Assembly (NCBI RefSeq): GCF_900114035.1
Contig: NZ_FORP01000024.1
Span: 44,529 to 108,528 of the forward strand
DNA: 64,000 nucleotides
From: Amycolatopsis sacchari
GTDB lineage: Bacteria > Actinomycetota > Actinomycetes > Mycobacteriales > Pseudonocardiaceae
Direction of reading: 5' to 3'
Shown piece after piece: positions 45,671-55,356 of the stretch. Made by a program: the position numbers and the translations under genes. Position 1 is the first letter of the stretch; each line of letters opens with the position of its first letter. The notes below the pieces were generated by a model, which did not search any database, was not told the DNA's origin, and was given only the letters and a program-made list of their open reading frames with translations.

Positions 45671-47248
45671 GTGGCACCACCGGCCGGGCGGATCCGCCCG
45701 GGACGCTACCTGGGCTTGTTCGTTTTGATCGTGGTCGTGCTCTACGCGCTGGTGTTCTTCACCGGTGGCGGCAAGCCGACGCCGAAGCTGGGCATCGACC
45801 TGCAGGGGGGTACGCGGGTCACGCTGTCCGCGCGCACCCCCGACGGTTCCGCCCCGTCGAAGGACTCGCTCAACCAGGCCCGCCAGATCATCGAGAGGCG
45901 GGTCAACGGCTTCGGTGTGAGCGGCGCCGAGATCATCCTCGACGGCAACAACATCGTCATCACCGTGCCCGGTGAGCAGGGCGACCAGGCGAAGAAGCTG
46001 GGGCAGACCGCGAAGCTGGGCTTCCGCCAGGTGCTCGACGCGCAGACCACCACCACGCCGCCGGCCCCGGCCACCCCGGGTGCGGACGACCAGTCGCCGC
46101 AGCAGATCCAGCAGGCCAAGGCCACCCGGCAGGACCCGGCGCTGGCCACCGGCTCCGGGGACACGCTGGCCGCGTCCCCGACGGCGCAGCAGGCGCTTAC
46201 CGCGTTCACCTGCTCGGCGCAGGACCCGCTGCGCGGCAACGACGACCCGAACCTGCCGCTGCTGGCGTGCAACAAGGACGGTACCGAGAAGTACCTGCTC
46301 GGCCCGGTGTTCCTGGAGGGCACCGAGATCGACAACGCGGTGTCCTCGCCGCCCGCGCAGAACAAGCCCGGCTGGACCGTCGACCTGACGTTCAAGTCCG
46401 CGGGCCGCCAGATCTGGGCCGACTTCACCACGAAGCACTACCAGCAGCAGACGAGGACGGCCTTCACCCTCGACACGCAGGTGGTGTCGGCGCCGGCGAT
46501 CCAGAGCGCGATCGTGGACGGCAACACCCAGATCAGCGGGCAGTTCACCCAGCAGCAGACCAAGGACCTCGCCGACATCCTGAAGTACGGCTCGCTGCCC
46601 CTGTCGTTCACCACGTCCGACGCGACCACGGTGTCGGCGACGCTGGGGCTCGCGTCGCTCAAGGCCGGGCTGATCGCCGGTGGCGTCGGGCTGGCGCTGG
46701 TGTTCGTGTACTGCCTGTTCTACTACCGCCTGCTCGGCGCGCTCACCATCGTGTCGCTGGCCCTGTCCGGTCTCGTGGTGTACGCGGTGCTGGTGCTGCT
46801 GGGCCGGTGGATCGGCTTCACACTCGACCTCGCGGGCGTCGCCGGGTTCATCATCTCGATCGGTGTCACGGCGGACTCGTTCGTCGTGTTCTTCGAACGC
46901 CTCAAGGACGAGATACGCGAGGGCCGCACCTTCCGGTCGGCGGTGCCACGCGGCTGGACGCGGGCGCGGCGCACGATCCTCGCGTCCGACGCGGTCATGT
47001 TCCTCGCCTCCGCGGTGCTCTACGCGATCGCGGTCGGGGACGTGCAGGGCTTCGCGTTCACCCTCGGCATGTCGACCGTGCTGGACCTGATCGTGGTGTT
47101 CCTCGTGACGCACCCGCTGGTGGCGCTGGCCGCGAAGTCGAAGTCCCTGTCCAACCCGAAGCTGACCGGGCTCGGTGGCGTGCAGCACCTCGCCGACGAG
47201 CGCCGGGGCGCCAGGAAAGCCGCCGCCGCGGCCGCGAAGGAGGCGTGA
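45671..47248 (+). CDS. secD: Protein translocase subunit SecD
   Basis: A 525-residue RND-type protein from GTG 45671 (GAGGAG upstream). N-terminal helix, conserved L-G-I-D-L-Q-G-G-T in the first periplasmic domain, large extracytoplasmic domain with a Gln/Thr/Pro-rich stretch, then six helices with the D-containing GVAGFIISIGVTADSFVVFFER. It uses proton motive force with SecF to pull translocating proteins out. Followed by secF after a single base. Confidence 0.96.
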   Translation: MAPPAGRIRPGRYLGLFVLIVVVLYALVFFTGGGKPTPKLGIDLQGGTRVTLSARTPDGSAPSKDSLNQARQIIERRVNGFGVSGAEIILDGNNIVITVPGEQGDQAKKLGQTAKLGFRQVLDAQTTTTPPAPATPGADDQSPQQIQQAKATRQDPALATGSGDTLAASPTAQQALTAFTCSAQDPLRGNDDPNLPLLACNKDGTEKYLLGPVFLEGTEIDNAVSSPPAQNKPGWTVDLTFKSAGRQIWADFTTKHYQQQTRTAFTLDTQVVSAPAIQSAIVDGNTQISGQFTQQQTKDLADILKYGSLPLSFTTSDATTVSATLGLASLKAGLIAGGVGLALVFVYCLFYYRLLGALTIVSLALSGLVVYAVLVLLGRWIGFTLDLAGVAGFIISIGVTADSFVVFFERLKDEIREGRTFRSAVPRGWTRARRTILASDAVMFLASAVLYAIAVGDVQGFAFTLGMSTVLDLIVVFLVTHPLVALAAKSKSLSNPKLTGLGGVQHLADERRGARKAAAAAAKEA

Positions 47249-47249
47249 G

Positions 47250-48452
47250 GTGTCCAGCCCCGCAGGAAACCCGCCCGCTCCGGCGTCCGGCGCGAAGAAG
47301 GGCAGCGTGTTCCACCGGCTCTACGTCGGCACCGGCGCGTTCGACATCGTCGGCAAGCGCAAGCGGTGGTACCTGTTCTTCGCCGGGCTGGTGCTCGTGT
47401 GCCTCGCTTCGATGGTGTTCCGCGGTTTCAACCTCGGCATCGAGTTCGAGGGCGGCACGCAGCTGCAGCTGCCCGCGCACGGCACCCACGGCACCATCAC
47501 CGCCGACCAGGCCAAGCAGGTGTTCGCCGACGCGCTCGGTCAGCAGGCGTCCTCGGCGCAGACGGTGGGCGTCGGCAACGCGGCCACCGTGCAGATCCGG
47601 TCCGAGGCGCTCGACGAGACCGACGTCTCGAAGGTCAAGCAGGCGCTGTTCGACCGGCTGCAGCCCATCGGTTCCAACGGCCAGCCCAGCGTGCAGGCGA
47701 TCAGCGACAGCGCGGTGAGCGCGTCGTGGGGCGGGGAGATCTCCCGGCAGGCCCTGATCGCGCTCGCGGTGTTCATGGTGCTGGTGACGGTGTTCCTGGC
47801 GATCTACTTCGAGCGCTGGATGGCCGTCGCCGCGCTGATCTCGCTGGTGCACGACATCGTGGTCACGGCGGGCGTGTACTCGCTGGTGGGCTTCGAGGTC
47901 ACCCCGGCGACCGTGATCGGCCTGCTGACGATCCTCGGGTTCTCCCTGTACGACACCGTGGTGGTGTTCGACAAGGTCAAGGAGAACGCGCGGGGCCTGC
48001 TCGGGCTGACGCGCCGCACCTACGCCGAGACGGCGAACCTGGCGCTGAACCAGACGCTGATGCGCTCGATCAACACGTCCGTCATCGCGCTGCTGCCGGT
48101 GCTGGGCCTGCTGATCGTGGGTTACCTCCTGCTCGGTTCCGGGACGCTGCAGGACCTCGCGCTCGTGCAGCTCACCGGCATGCTCGCCGGCGTCATGTCG
48201 TCGCTGTTCCTGGCGACCCCGCTGCTGGTGGACCTCAAGATGCGCGACCCGCGGTACAAGCAGCAGGCCGAGCGCGTGCGGGCCCGCCGCGCGAACCTGG
48301 CGCGCAAGGCCGAGCAGGAGGCCGCCGGGGAGGACGTCGAGGACGAGCAGGAGAAGGCGTACGCCACGGCGGCCAGCGGCTCCTCCCGCGCGACCAAGAA
48401 CACCAGGCCGCAGCCGCGCCGGGGCCGCCCGAGCGGCAAGCGGAAGCGCTGA
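47250..48452 (+). CDS. secF: Protein translocase subunit SecF
   Basis: GTG 47250 gives 400 residues. LGIEFEGGTQLQ is the SecF D1 signature and TILGFSLYDTVVVFDKVKEN and NTSVIALLPVLGLLIVG are the characteristic membrane blocks. An about 90-residue charged C-terminal tail (Glu/Arg then RPQPRRGRPSGKRKR) extends beyond the usual end. Works with SecD/YajC. apt follows 2 nt after. Confidence 0.96.
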   Translation: MSSPAGNPPAPASGAKKGSVFHRLYVGTGAFDIVGKRKRWYLFFAGLVLVCLASMVFRGFNLGIEFEGGTQLQLPAHGTHGTITADQAKQVFADALGQQASSAQTVGVGNAATVQIRSEALDETDVSKVKQALFDRLQPIGSNGQPSVQAISDSAVSASWGGEISRQALIALAVFMVLVTVFLAIYFERWMAVAALISLVHDIVVTAGVYSLVGFEVTPATVIGLLTILGFSLYDTVVVFDKVKENARGLLGLTRRTYAETANLALNQTLMRSINTSVIALLPVLGLLIVGYLLLGSGTLQDLALVQLTGMLAGVMSSLFLATPLLVDLKMRDPRYKQQAERVRARRANLARKAEQEAAGEDVEDEQEKAYATAASGSSRATKNTRPQPRRGRPSGKRKR

Positions 48453-48454
48453 GC

Positions 48455-48973
48455 ATGGACCTGGACGCGGCGCTCGGTCTGATCGCCGAGGTGCCGGACT
48501 TCCCCGAGCCCGGGGTGCTGTTCCGCGACCTCTCGCCGCTGTTCGCCAGCGGTGAGGGGTTCCGGGCGGTGACGGACGCCCTTGCCGCGACCGTGCCGCC
48601 CGACGTGGACCTGCTCGCCGCGGTGGAGGCACGCGGGTTCATGCTCGCGGCCGCGGTCGGCTACGCGCGGGGGCTCGGGGTTGTGCTGGTGCGCAAGCCC
48701 GGCAAACTGCCGTCCGTGGCGGGCCGCGTGGACTACGCGCTGGAGTACGGCACGGCGGCGCTCGAACTGCCGGAGAACGTCGTGGCGCCGGACTCCCGCG
48801 TCGCGGTGGTGGACGACGTCCTCGCGACGGGCGGCACGGTGCAGGCCGCGTGCCGCCTGCTGGAGGAGGCCGGTGCGGTGGTGTCCGGCGTGTCGGTGGT
48901 GCTGGAGCTGGCGGCGCTGTCCGGACGCAGCGTGCTCGACGGGCGCCCGGTGCACTCGCTGCGCGTGGTCTGA
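48455..48973 (+). CDS. apt: Adenine phosphoribosyltransferase
   Basis: ATG 48455 gives 172 residues. PRPP-binding VAVVDDVLATGGTVQAA, the RKPGKLP loop and PDFPEPGVLFRDLSPLF start identify APRT. It salvages adenine to AMP. The secDF-apt-relA order is actinobacterial. Its 3' end has been partly duplicated just downstream. Confidence 0.96.
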   Translation: MDLDAALGLIAEVPDFPEPGVLFRDLSPLFASGEGFRAVTDALAATVPPDVDLLAAVEARGFMLAAAVGYARGLGVVLVRKPGKLPSVAGRVDYALEYGTAALELPENVVAPDSRVAVVDDVLATGGTVQAACRLLEEAGAVVSGVSVVLELAALSGRSVLDGRPVHSLRVV

Positions 48974-49067
48974 CCACGTCGGCCGCCGGAGTCGGCGGTG
49001 CGGCGCGGCGCGCGGTCCGGGTGGCCGCGTGTCGGTGGTGCTGGAGCTGGCGGCGCTGTCCGGACGC
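48889..49067 (+). repeat. Partial tandem duplication of the apt 3' end
   Basis: The 40 bp at 48889-48928 (inside apt, encoding VSVVLELAALSGR) recurs exactly at 49028-49067, 139 bp later. A second pair, GAGTCGGCGGTGCGGCGCGG, occurs at 48989-49008 and 49122-49141. The copies lie outside the gene. Confidence 0.85.
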
Positions 49068-49367
49068 GGCGCGGCGCCGCTGGAGCGTGCGGCGCAGTAC
49101 CAGCGGCCGATGCCCCGGTTGAGTCGGCGGTGCGGCGCGGAGCCACTGGAGCTGGTCGTGCCGCTCGACGCCCGCGCCATCCCACGCGCGTGGGCTGACC
49201 ACCCCGGCCGGTCGGCCTGACCCCCGCGGCCGATCACCCCCGCGCCCGTCCGCCGCGAAACCCGGCCGCTCGGCGACGCCGCCGCTCCCGGGCACGGGGA
49301 TCACGAACTTTCCCGGCCTCCGCGCGTTAGGCTTGATGTTCCAGTAGGTCATCGCGAGGAGCAGGAG
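48974..49367. other. Intergenic region between apt and relA
   Basis: Contains the decayed apt-end duplication and GC-rich repeat sequence up to about 49220, then a possible promoter zone. GAGGAGCAGGAGGT before 49368 is the relA ribosome binding site. An in-frame piece 49029-49220 can be translated, but it only reflects the duplicated apt end. Confidence 0.6.
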
Positions 49368-51689
49368 GTGGCGGTGAGCCAGGAGCTCGATGCCGCGTCG
49401 CCCGCCGACAACGCGTTGACGCACCAGGGTGCGACGAGGGCGCCCTCGGCCACGCGGCGCGTGCGGGCCCGGCTCGCCCGGCGGATCACCGCGCAGCGGG
49501 CCGCCTCGGTCAAGCAGGTGCTGGAACCGCTCGCCGCGATCCACCGCGAGCTGCACCCCAACGCCGACCTGAGCCTGTTGCAGCGCGCGTACGACGTCGC
49601 CGAGGAGCTGCACCGCGACCAGCGGCGCAAGTCCGGCGACCCGTACATCACGCACCCGCTCGCGGTCGCCACGATCCTCGCCGAGCTCGGCATGGACACC
49701 ATCACGCTGGTGGCCGCCCTGCTGCACGACACGGTCGAGGACACCGGCTACTCGGTCGAGCAGCTGGCCGAGGACTTCGGCGACAAGGTCGCCCAGCTCG
49801 TCGACGGCGTGACCAAACTGGACAAGGTCAAGCTCGGCACGGCCGCCGAGGCCGAGACCATCCGCAAGATGGTCATCGCCATGGCGCGGGACCCCCGCGT
49901 GCTGGTCATCAAGCTCGCCGACCGGCTGCACAACATGCGCACCATGCGCTTCCTGCCGCCGGAGAAGCAGGCGCGCAAGGCGAAGGAGACCCTGGAGGTC
50001 CTGGCCCCGCTCGCGCACCGGCTCGGCATGGCCACCGTCAAGTGGGAGCTGGAGGACCTCGCGTTCGCGATCCTGCAGCCGAAGAAGTACGACGAGATCG
50101 TGCGCCTGGTCGCCGACCGGGCGCCGTCCCGCGACATCTACCTGCGCAAGGTGATCGACGAGCTGAACCTGAGCCTGGGCAACTCGCGGATCACCGCGAA
50201 GGTCGAGGGCAGGCCGAAGCACTACTACTCGATCAACCAGAAGATGATCGTGCGCGGCCGCGACCTCGACGACATCCACGACCTCGTGGGCGTGCGCATC
50301 CTGGTCGAGGACGTGCGCGACTGCTACGCGGCGATGGGCGTGGTGCACGCGCTGTGGCAGCCGATGCCCGGCCGCTTCAAGGACTACATCGCCCAGCCCC
50401 GCTACGGCGTCTACCAGTCGCTGCACACCACGGTCATCGGGCCGGACGGCAAGCCGCTGGAGGTGCAGATCCGCACCTACGAGATGCACCACACCGCCGA
50501 GTACGGCATCGCCGCGCACTGGCGCTACAAGGAGACCAAGGGCACCCACAGCGGCACGGCCGTCGACATCGACGAGATGGCGTGGATGCGGCAGCTGCTG
50601 GACTGGCAGCGGGAGGCCGCCGACCCCGGCGAGTTCCTCGACTCCCTGCGGTACGAGCTGGCCGCGCGGGAGATCTTCGTCTTCACGCCGAAGGGCGACG
50701 TGGTCACGCTGCCCGTCGGCGGCACGCCGGTGGACTTCGCCTACGCGGTGCACACCGAGGTCGGCCACCGGTGCATCGGCGCCCGCGTCAACGGCCGTCT
50801 CGTCGCGCTGGAGCGCAAGCTCGAAAACGGCGACGTGGTCGAGATCTTCACCTCCAAGGCGGAGAACGCGGGCCCGAGCCGCGACTGGCTGACGTTCGCC
50901 CGCTCGCCCAAGGCCCGCGCCAAGATCCGCCAGTGGTTCGCCAAGGAGCGCCGCGACGAGGCGATCGAGGCGGGCAAGGAGGCCATCACCAAGGAGATCC
51001 GCAAGGTCGGGCTGCCGATGCAGCGCCTGGTCACGGCGGAGTCCATGGGCGCGCTGGCGGCCGAGCTGCGGCACCCGGACATCAGCTTGCTGTACGCGGC
51101 GGTGGGGGAGAACCACACCAGCGCCAAGCACGTCGTGCAGCGGCTCGTCGCGTTGATCGGCGGGGTCGAGGAGGCCGAGGACGAGCTGGCCGCGCGGTCC
51201 ACGCCGTCCACCGTCACGCGCCGCCGCGGCTCCAACGACGTCGGCGTGATCGTCAAGGGCGCCAGCGACGTGTGGGCCAAGCTCGCGCGCTGCTGCACGC
51301 CGGTGCCCGGCGACGAGATCCTCGGGTTCGTCACGCGGGGCGGCGGCGTCAGCGTGCACCGCACGGACTGCACCAACGCCGAGGACCTGCGCCGCCAGCC
51401 GGAGCGGCTGGTCGAGGTGGAGTGGGCGCCGTCGGAGAACTCGGTGTTCCTGGTGTCGATCCAGGTCGAGGCGCTCGACCGGCACCGCCTGCTGTCGGAC
51501 GTGACGAAGGTGCTGGCGGACGAGAAGGTCAACATCCTGTCCGCGTCGGTCACCACGTCGCGCGACCGGGTCGCGGTGAGCCGGTTCTCCTTCGAGATGG
51601 GCGATCCCAAGCACCTGGGCCACGTGCTCAAGGTGGTGCGCGGGGTCGAGGGCGTCTACGACGTGTACCGCGTCACCTCGGCGTCCTGA
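49368..51689 (+). CDS. relA: Bifunctional (p)ppGpp synthetase/hydrolase
   Basis: A 773-residue Rel protein from GTG 49368. Order: HD hydrolase domain (about 70-220, [15 protein letters not shown] and [12 protein letters not shown]), synthetase domain (about 230-390, [41 protein letters not shown]), TGS domain ([16 protein letters not shown]), a zinc-finger-like [10 protein letters not shown] region and a C-terminal ACT domain. Both catalytic halves look intact. Makes and degrades the stringent-response alarmone on starved ribosomes. Conserved apt-relA order. Confidence 0.97.
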   Translation: MAVSQELDAASPADNALTHQGATRAPSATRRVRARLARRITAQRAASVKQVLEPLAAIHRELHPNADLSLLQRAYDVAEELHRDQRRKSGDPYITHPLAVATILAELGMDTITLVAALLHDTVEDTGYSVEQLAEDFGDKVAQLVDGVTKLDKVKLGTAAEAETIRKMVIAMARDPRVLVIKLADRLHNMRTMRFLPPEKQARKAKETLEVLAPLAHRLGMATVKWELEDLAFAILQPKKYDEIVRLVADRAPSRDIYLRKVIDELNLSLGNSRITAKVEGRPKHYYSINQKMIVRGRDLDDIHDLVGVRILVEDVRDCYAAMGVVHALWQPMPGRFKDYIAQPRYGVYQSLHTTVIGPDGKPLEVQIRTYEMHHTAEYGIAAHWRYKETKGTHSGTAVDIDEMAWMRQLLDWQREAADPGEFLDSLRYELAAREIFVFTPKGDVVTLPVGGTPVDFAYAVHTEVGHRCIGARVNGRLVALERKLENGDVVEIFTSKAENAGPSRDWLTFARSPKARAKIRQWFAKERRDEAIEAGKEAITKEIRKVGLPMQRLVTAESMGALAAELRHPDISLLYAAVGENHTSAKHVVQRLVALIGGVEEAEDELAARSTPSTVTRRRGSNDVGVIVKGASDVWAKLARCCTPVPGDEILGFVTRGGGVSVHRTDCTNAEDLRRQPERLVEVEWAPSENSVFLVSIQVEALDRHRLLSDVTKVLADEKVNILSASVTTSRDRVAVSRFSFEMGDPKHLGHVLKVVRGVEGVYDVYRVTSAS

Positions 51690-51711
51690 TCTTCCCGGTT
51701 ACAGTGCCGGT

Positions 51712-52479
51712 ATGGGTCTGGAGTTCGTGCGTGACGGTGAGGTGGGCCGGCTGACGTTCACGCGGTCGGAGAAGAAGAACGCGATCACGTACGAGATGTG
51801 GTCGGCCATCCCGCGGCTCGTCGCCGAGGTGGAGCGGGATCCCGGGGTCAAGGTCCTGGTGCTGACGGGCGCGGGTGGCGATTTCTCGGCGGGGGCGGAC
51901 ATCGGCGAGTTCGGTTCGCTGCGCTCGACCGCCGAGGGCGCGACCACCTACGACAAGGCGGTGGAGGGCGCGGTTTCGGCGTTGACGGGCCTGCGGAAGC
52001 CGAGCATCGCGATGATCCGCGGCAACTGCATCGGCGGCGGCTGCCAGCTCGCCGTCGCGTGCGACTTCCGGTTCGCCGCGCCGGAAGCGCGCTTCGGCAT
52101 CACCCCGGCGAAGCTCGGCATCGTCTACGACTTCCCGTCGACGCGGCAGCTGGTCGAGCTGGTCGGCCCCGCGCACGCCCGGTACTTCCTGCTTTCGGGC
52201 CTGCTGGTCGACGCCGCGCGGGCACGGGAAATCGGGCTGGTGAACGACGTCTTCGCGGATGTGGAGTCCGAAGTGGACTCCTTCGCCCGCACGCTGTGCT
52301 CGCGCTCGCAGTCCTCGATCAGGGGGATGAACCGCATCATCGAGAAGATCCTTGCGGGGCAAGGGGAAGCGGATGCGGAGGTAGACGAGATCCGGGCGGC
52401 GGCCGTGCACGGCGAGGACTACGCGGAGGGCGTCGCTGCCTTCCTGGAGCGCCGCCCGCCGCGGTTTTCGTACCGCTAG
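51712..52479 (+). CDS. Enoyl-CoA hydratase/isomerase family protein
   Basis: A 255-residue crotonase-fold protein. Oxyanion-hole regions are LTGAGGDFSAGADIGEF and RGNCIGGGCQLAVACD, followed by FGITPAKLGIVYDFPSTRQLVELVG. Many members hydrate enoyl-CoA in beta-oxidation; the fold also covers decarboxylases and isomerases. It stands alone; its stop overlaps the convergent LysR gene by 4 nt. It interrupts the relA-cyclophilin linkage known in mycobacteria. Confidence 0.9.
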   Translation: MGLEFVRDGEVGRLTFTRSEKKNAITYEMWSAIPRLVAEVERDPGVKVLVLTGAGGDFSAGADIGEFGSLRSTAEGATTYDKAVEGAVSALTGLRKPSIAMIRGNCIGGGCQLAVACDFRFAAPEARFGITPAKLGIVYDFPSTRQLVELVGPAHARYFLLSGLLVDAARAREIGLVNDVFADVESEVDSFARTLCSRSQSSIRGMNRIIEKILAGQGEADAEVDEIRAAAVHGEDYAEGVAAFLERRPPRFSYR

Positions 52480-53309
52480 GCCGTGGCGCTCTCCGCGAAC
52501 GCGCGCACCAGCGGGCCCTCGTTCGTCTTCCGCCACGCCACCACCAGGTCGCTCGGCGGGCGGCCGGTCAGCGGAACGAGCACGAGGCCCGGCGGCAGCG
52601 GCTGCCCGACCGGGGCCAGTGCCGCGCTTCCGTTCCACAGCACCGACTGCAGGCATTCCTGGATGGTCCGCACGACCGGCGCGTCCTCGGCGGGCGGACC
52701 GCTCGTCCAGTAATCCGTCCACAGTGGATCGGTATGGTCGGGCAGCCGGACTCCCGGGCGTGCCGCCAGTTCCACCGGTGCGACCGTCTTCCGGCGGGCG
52801 AGTGGATCGTCGTCGCGCAGGACCACGCCCACCGCGTCCGAGCGCAGCACCCGGGTGCCGAGGCCGGAGTCGTCGAAAGGGGAGCGCGTGAGCGCGACGT
52901 CCACGAGGCCCGCGCGCAGTCCCGCGGTCGGATCACCGAGGTCCACCTCGTGGATGTCCACCGTGACCCCGGGGTGCCGCCGGCGGAACAGCTCGACCAC
53001 GGACCTGCCCACCTGCTCGGCCGTGTCCGCGAGCGTCCCGACGCTGAGGCGGCCCGCGCCCGTCACCCGCGCCCGCACCCGGTCCGCCTGTGCCAGCAAG
53101 GCGCGTGCCTCGTCGTACAGGGTCTTCCCGGCGGGGGTGAGCCCGACGCCTTTCGGGGTGCGGTCGAACAGGCGGACGCCGAGGTCCTTCTCGAGGTTGC
53201 GGATGGCCCTGCTCAGCGGCGGCTGTGTCATGTGCAGCCGGACGGCCGCGCGGCCGACGTGACGTTCCTCGGCCACCGTGACGAAGTACCGCAGCGCGCG
53301 CAGGTCCAT
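52476..53309 (-). CDS. LysR-family transcriptional regulator
   Basis: ATG 53309 (MDLRALRYFVTVAEERHVGRAA) gives 277 residues; the longer ORF to 53420 would enter the divergent gene. The HTH is at 18-37 with MTQPPLSRAIRNLEKDLGVRLFDRT. The C-terminal periplasmic-binding-like domain follows (VDVALTRSPFDDSGLGTRVLRS). Divergent from the gene at 53390 with 80 bp between, so that gene is the likely target. Confidence 0.93.
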   Translation of the reverse strand: MDLRALRYFVTVAEERHVGRAAVRLHMTQPPLSRAIRNLEKDLGVRLFDRTPKGVGLTPAGKTLYDEARALLAQADRVRARVTGAGRLSVGTLADTAEQVGRSVVELFRRRHPGVTVDIHEVDLGDPTAGLRAGLVDVALTRSPFDDSGLGTRVLRSDAVGVVLRDDDPLARRKTVAPVELAARPGVRLPDHTDPLWTDYWTSGPPAEDAPVVRTIQECLQSVLWNGSAALAPVGQPLPPGLVLVPLTGRPPSDLVVAWRKTNEGPLVRAFAESATA

Positions 53310-53349
53310 CGCTCCACGATAGCCGGAAGGTATCGGGTCGACCCGGGAA

Positions 53350-53389
53350 GTCTTGGACACGCTGAGGCGCCACGGGCACGATCCAAGAC
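53350..53389. promoter_or_regulatory. Inverted repeat in the LysR divergent intergenic region
   Basis: GTCTTGGA (53350-53357) and TCCAAGAC (53382-53389) form an 8-bp inverted repeat with a 24-bp spacer. The right half ends directly at the GTG of the divergent gene. Candidate LysR operator. Confidence 0.5.
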
Positions 53390-54367
53390 GTGAGAATCGC
53401 GTGTTTTCGGTACGACACAACGAACCTGCTGTTCGAGGACGACGTGGTCGTCGACGGCGAAACCGTCCGGGTGGAGACCGCGGGGACGCTGCCGGAGATC
53501 TTCGAGCGGCTCATCCGCGGCGGCGAGTTCGACGTCGCCGAGCTCGGGCTGACCTTCCACCTCCGGCTGCTGGACGAGGGCTCGCCGTTCGTCGCCTTGC
53601 CGGTCTTCCCGAACCGCGTGTTCCGGCACTCGTGCGTGTTCGTCAACGTCCGGAGCGGGATCCGGGGACCGGCCGACCTCGTGGGGCGGACGCTGGGGGA
53701 GTTCGGCGTCTACGGCCAGGACTCGGGTGTGTGGATCAAAGGGATCCTGATGGACGAGTACGGGTTCAGGCCCGAACGCAACCGCTGGGTGATCGGTGGC
53801 CTCGAATACCCGTCGCCGCCGTTCGAGTTCATCCCGCACCCGCACCCGGCCGACGTCGAGGTCACGGTCGCCGCCGACAGCCTGGGCGCGATGCTCGACG
53901 CGGGGGAGATCGACGCCCTGTTCTCGGCGAACGTCCCGCAGTGCGTGCTCGACGGGTCCCCGAACGTGGCCCGGCTGTTCCCGGACTTCGAGCCGCTGGA
54001 GCGCGACTACCACCGCCGCACCGGCATCTTCCCGATCATGCACGCGGTGGTGGTCCGGCGGGAGCTGCTGGAGCGGCGTCCCGGCCTCGCCCGCGAGCTC
54101 TACGACACCTTCTCGCGGGCGAAGGACGCGGCCGCCGGGCGGTACCGCCGCAACCGGCGGCTGTACCAGGTGCAGACCATGCTGCCGTGGGCGCACGCCC
54201 TGGTCGAGCGCAACACCGCCCAGTTCGCCGAGGACTGGTGGCCCTACGGCATCTCGGCGAACCGGACGGCGCTGGAGGCGTTCCTGCGGTACCACCACGA
54301 GCAGGGGCTGAGCAAGCGGCTCCTGCGCCTCGACGAGGTGTTCGCCCCCGAGCTGCTCGACACCTAG
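53390..54367 (+). CDS. 4,5-dihydroxyphthalate decarboxylase-like / substrate-binding-fold protein
   Basis: A 325-residue protein from GTG 53390 with no signal peptide. It has a periplasmic-binding-protein fold as in NMT1/thiamine-synthesis proteins and matches the 4,5-dihydroxyphthalate decarboxylase-like family (FDVAELGLTFHLRLLDEGSPFVALPVFPNRVFRHS; GEFGVYGQDSGVWIKGIL; EDWWPYGISANRTALEAFL). Known members decarboxylate an aromatic acid in protocatechuate or phthalate pathways; others remain uncharacterised. It is under the adjacent LysR. No ring-cleavage genes are near. Confidence 0.8.
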   Translation: MRIACFRYDTTNLLFEDDVVVDGETVRVETAGTLPEIFERLIRGGEFDVAELGLTFHLRLLDEGSPFVALPVFPNRVFRHSCVFVNVRSGIRGPADLVGRTLGEFGVYGQDSGVWIKGILMDEYGFRPERNRWVIGGLEYPSPPFEFIPHPHPADVEVTVAADSLGAMLDAGEIDALFSANVPQCVLDGSPNVARLFPDFEPLERDYHRRTGIFPIMHAVVVRRELLERRPGLARELYDTFSRAKDAAAGRYRRNRRLYQVQTMLPWAHALVERNTAQFAEDWWPYGISANRTALEAFLRYHHEQGLSKRLLRLDEVFAPELLDT

Positions 54368-55231
54368 CTAGGCGGCGACCGTGGCCCCGGTGAACTTCAC
54401 CGGGGTCTTCGGCGCGCCGGTGCCGTCCTGGCTCTGCGCGGCCGATGCCGGGTCCACGCCGTCGCGCGCGACCTTGTCCAGCACCTGCAGCCCGGCGTCC
54501 GAAATGGACCCGAACACGGTGTAGTCGGGGTCGAGCTGCGCCGTGCCGTACACCATGAAGAACTGGCTGCCACCGCTGTTCGGCTGGGACGTCTTCGCCA
54601 TCGCGAGGATGCCGCGGCCGTAGGTCAGCTGCGGGTAGTTCTCGTCCGGGATGGTGTAGCCGGGGCCGCCCATGCCGGTGCCCGTCGGGTCACCGCACTG
54701 CAGCATCTGCAGGCCCTCGGTCCCGAGGCGGTGGCACGAGGTGTCGGTGTAGAAGCCCTGGTTCACCAGGCTGAGGAAGCTGTTCACCGTGCACGGCGCG
54801 AGCGAGCGGTCGAGCGTGAGCGGGATGTCGCCGACGGTCGTCTTCAGCGTCACGTTCACGGTGCCCGTCGAGGGCACGTTCGCACCCGCCGGCGGGGTCG
54901 CCTTCTTCGTGCTCTGCTGGTCCGCCGACGCCGGGTACTGGCACGTGGTCGGGTTGGGCAGCGGCGTGGGGCGCGCGGCCTCGGTGACCCGCTGGGTGGG
55001 GATCTGGATGGGGCTGCTCTCGGGCGCGCTGGTCTGGTCGGCCGCGGTGGTCGAGCCGTCACCGCCGCCCCTGGTCACGAGGAACACCACCAGCCCGGCG
55101 ACCACGACCACGGCACCCACGGTCGCCCCCACGCCGATGATCTTGCGCCGCCGTGCGCGCTCGGCCCGGCGGACGAGCTGCCGTTCGAGTTTGCGCTTCG
55201 CGGCTTCACGGCGTTGCTGGTTGGTCGCCAC
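54368..55231 (-). CDS. Cyclophilin-type peptidyl-prolyl isomerase, membrane-anchored
   Basis: GTG 55231 with GGAGGGG gives 287 residues; a longer start at 55261 is less likely. Basic N-terminal segment, one helix (KIIGVGATVGAVVVVAGLVVFLV), a Ser/Thr/Pro-rich linker, then the cyclophilin domain (about 125-287: VNSFLSLVNQGFYTDTSCHRL, GGPGYTIPDENYP, LAMAKTSQPNSGGSQFFMVYG, TVFGSISDAGLQVLDKVARDG). It helps fold exported proteins. Homologue of the mycobacterial PpiB next to the MBL hydrolase. Confidence 0.94.
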   Translation of the reverse strand: MATNQQRREAAKRKLERQLVRRAERARRRKIIGVGATVGAVVVVAGLVVFLVTRGGGDGSTTAADQTSAPESSPIQIPTQRVTEAARPTPLPNPTTCQYPASADQQSTKKATPPAGANVPSTGTVNVTLKTTVGDIPLTLDRSLAPCTVNSFLSLVNQGFYTDTSCHRLGTEGLQMLQCGDPTGTGMGGPGYTIPDENYPQLTYGRGILAMAKTSQPNSGGSQFFMVYGTAQLDPDYTVFGSISDAGLQVLDKVARDGVDPASAAQSQDGTGAPKTPVKFTGATVAA

Positions 55232-55356
55232 CTGCCCCCTCCAGAATCTGCTCGACTTCACCGATCGGGTGGCGGCAGTCTATGGGCACAGCCTGTGAGA
55301 ACCCCGTACAGGTCCGGTTAGGGTGAACGCGCCGGACTGAGTGGAGGTGGCTTTTC

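Noticed and set aside
49029..49220. Small ORF after apt
   Set aside because: It only translates the duplicated apt 3' end in a shifted context and has no ribosome binding site.
48639..51623. 994-codon minus-strand ORF
   Set aside because: It is antisense to relA, whose domains are clear on the + strand; high GC creates long shadow frames.
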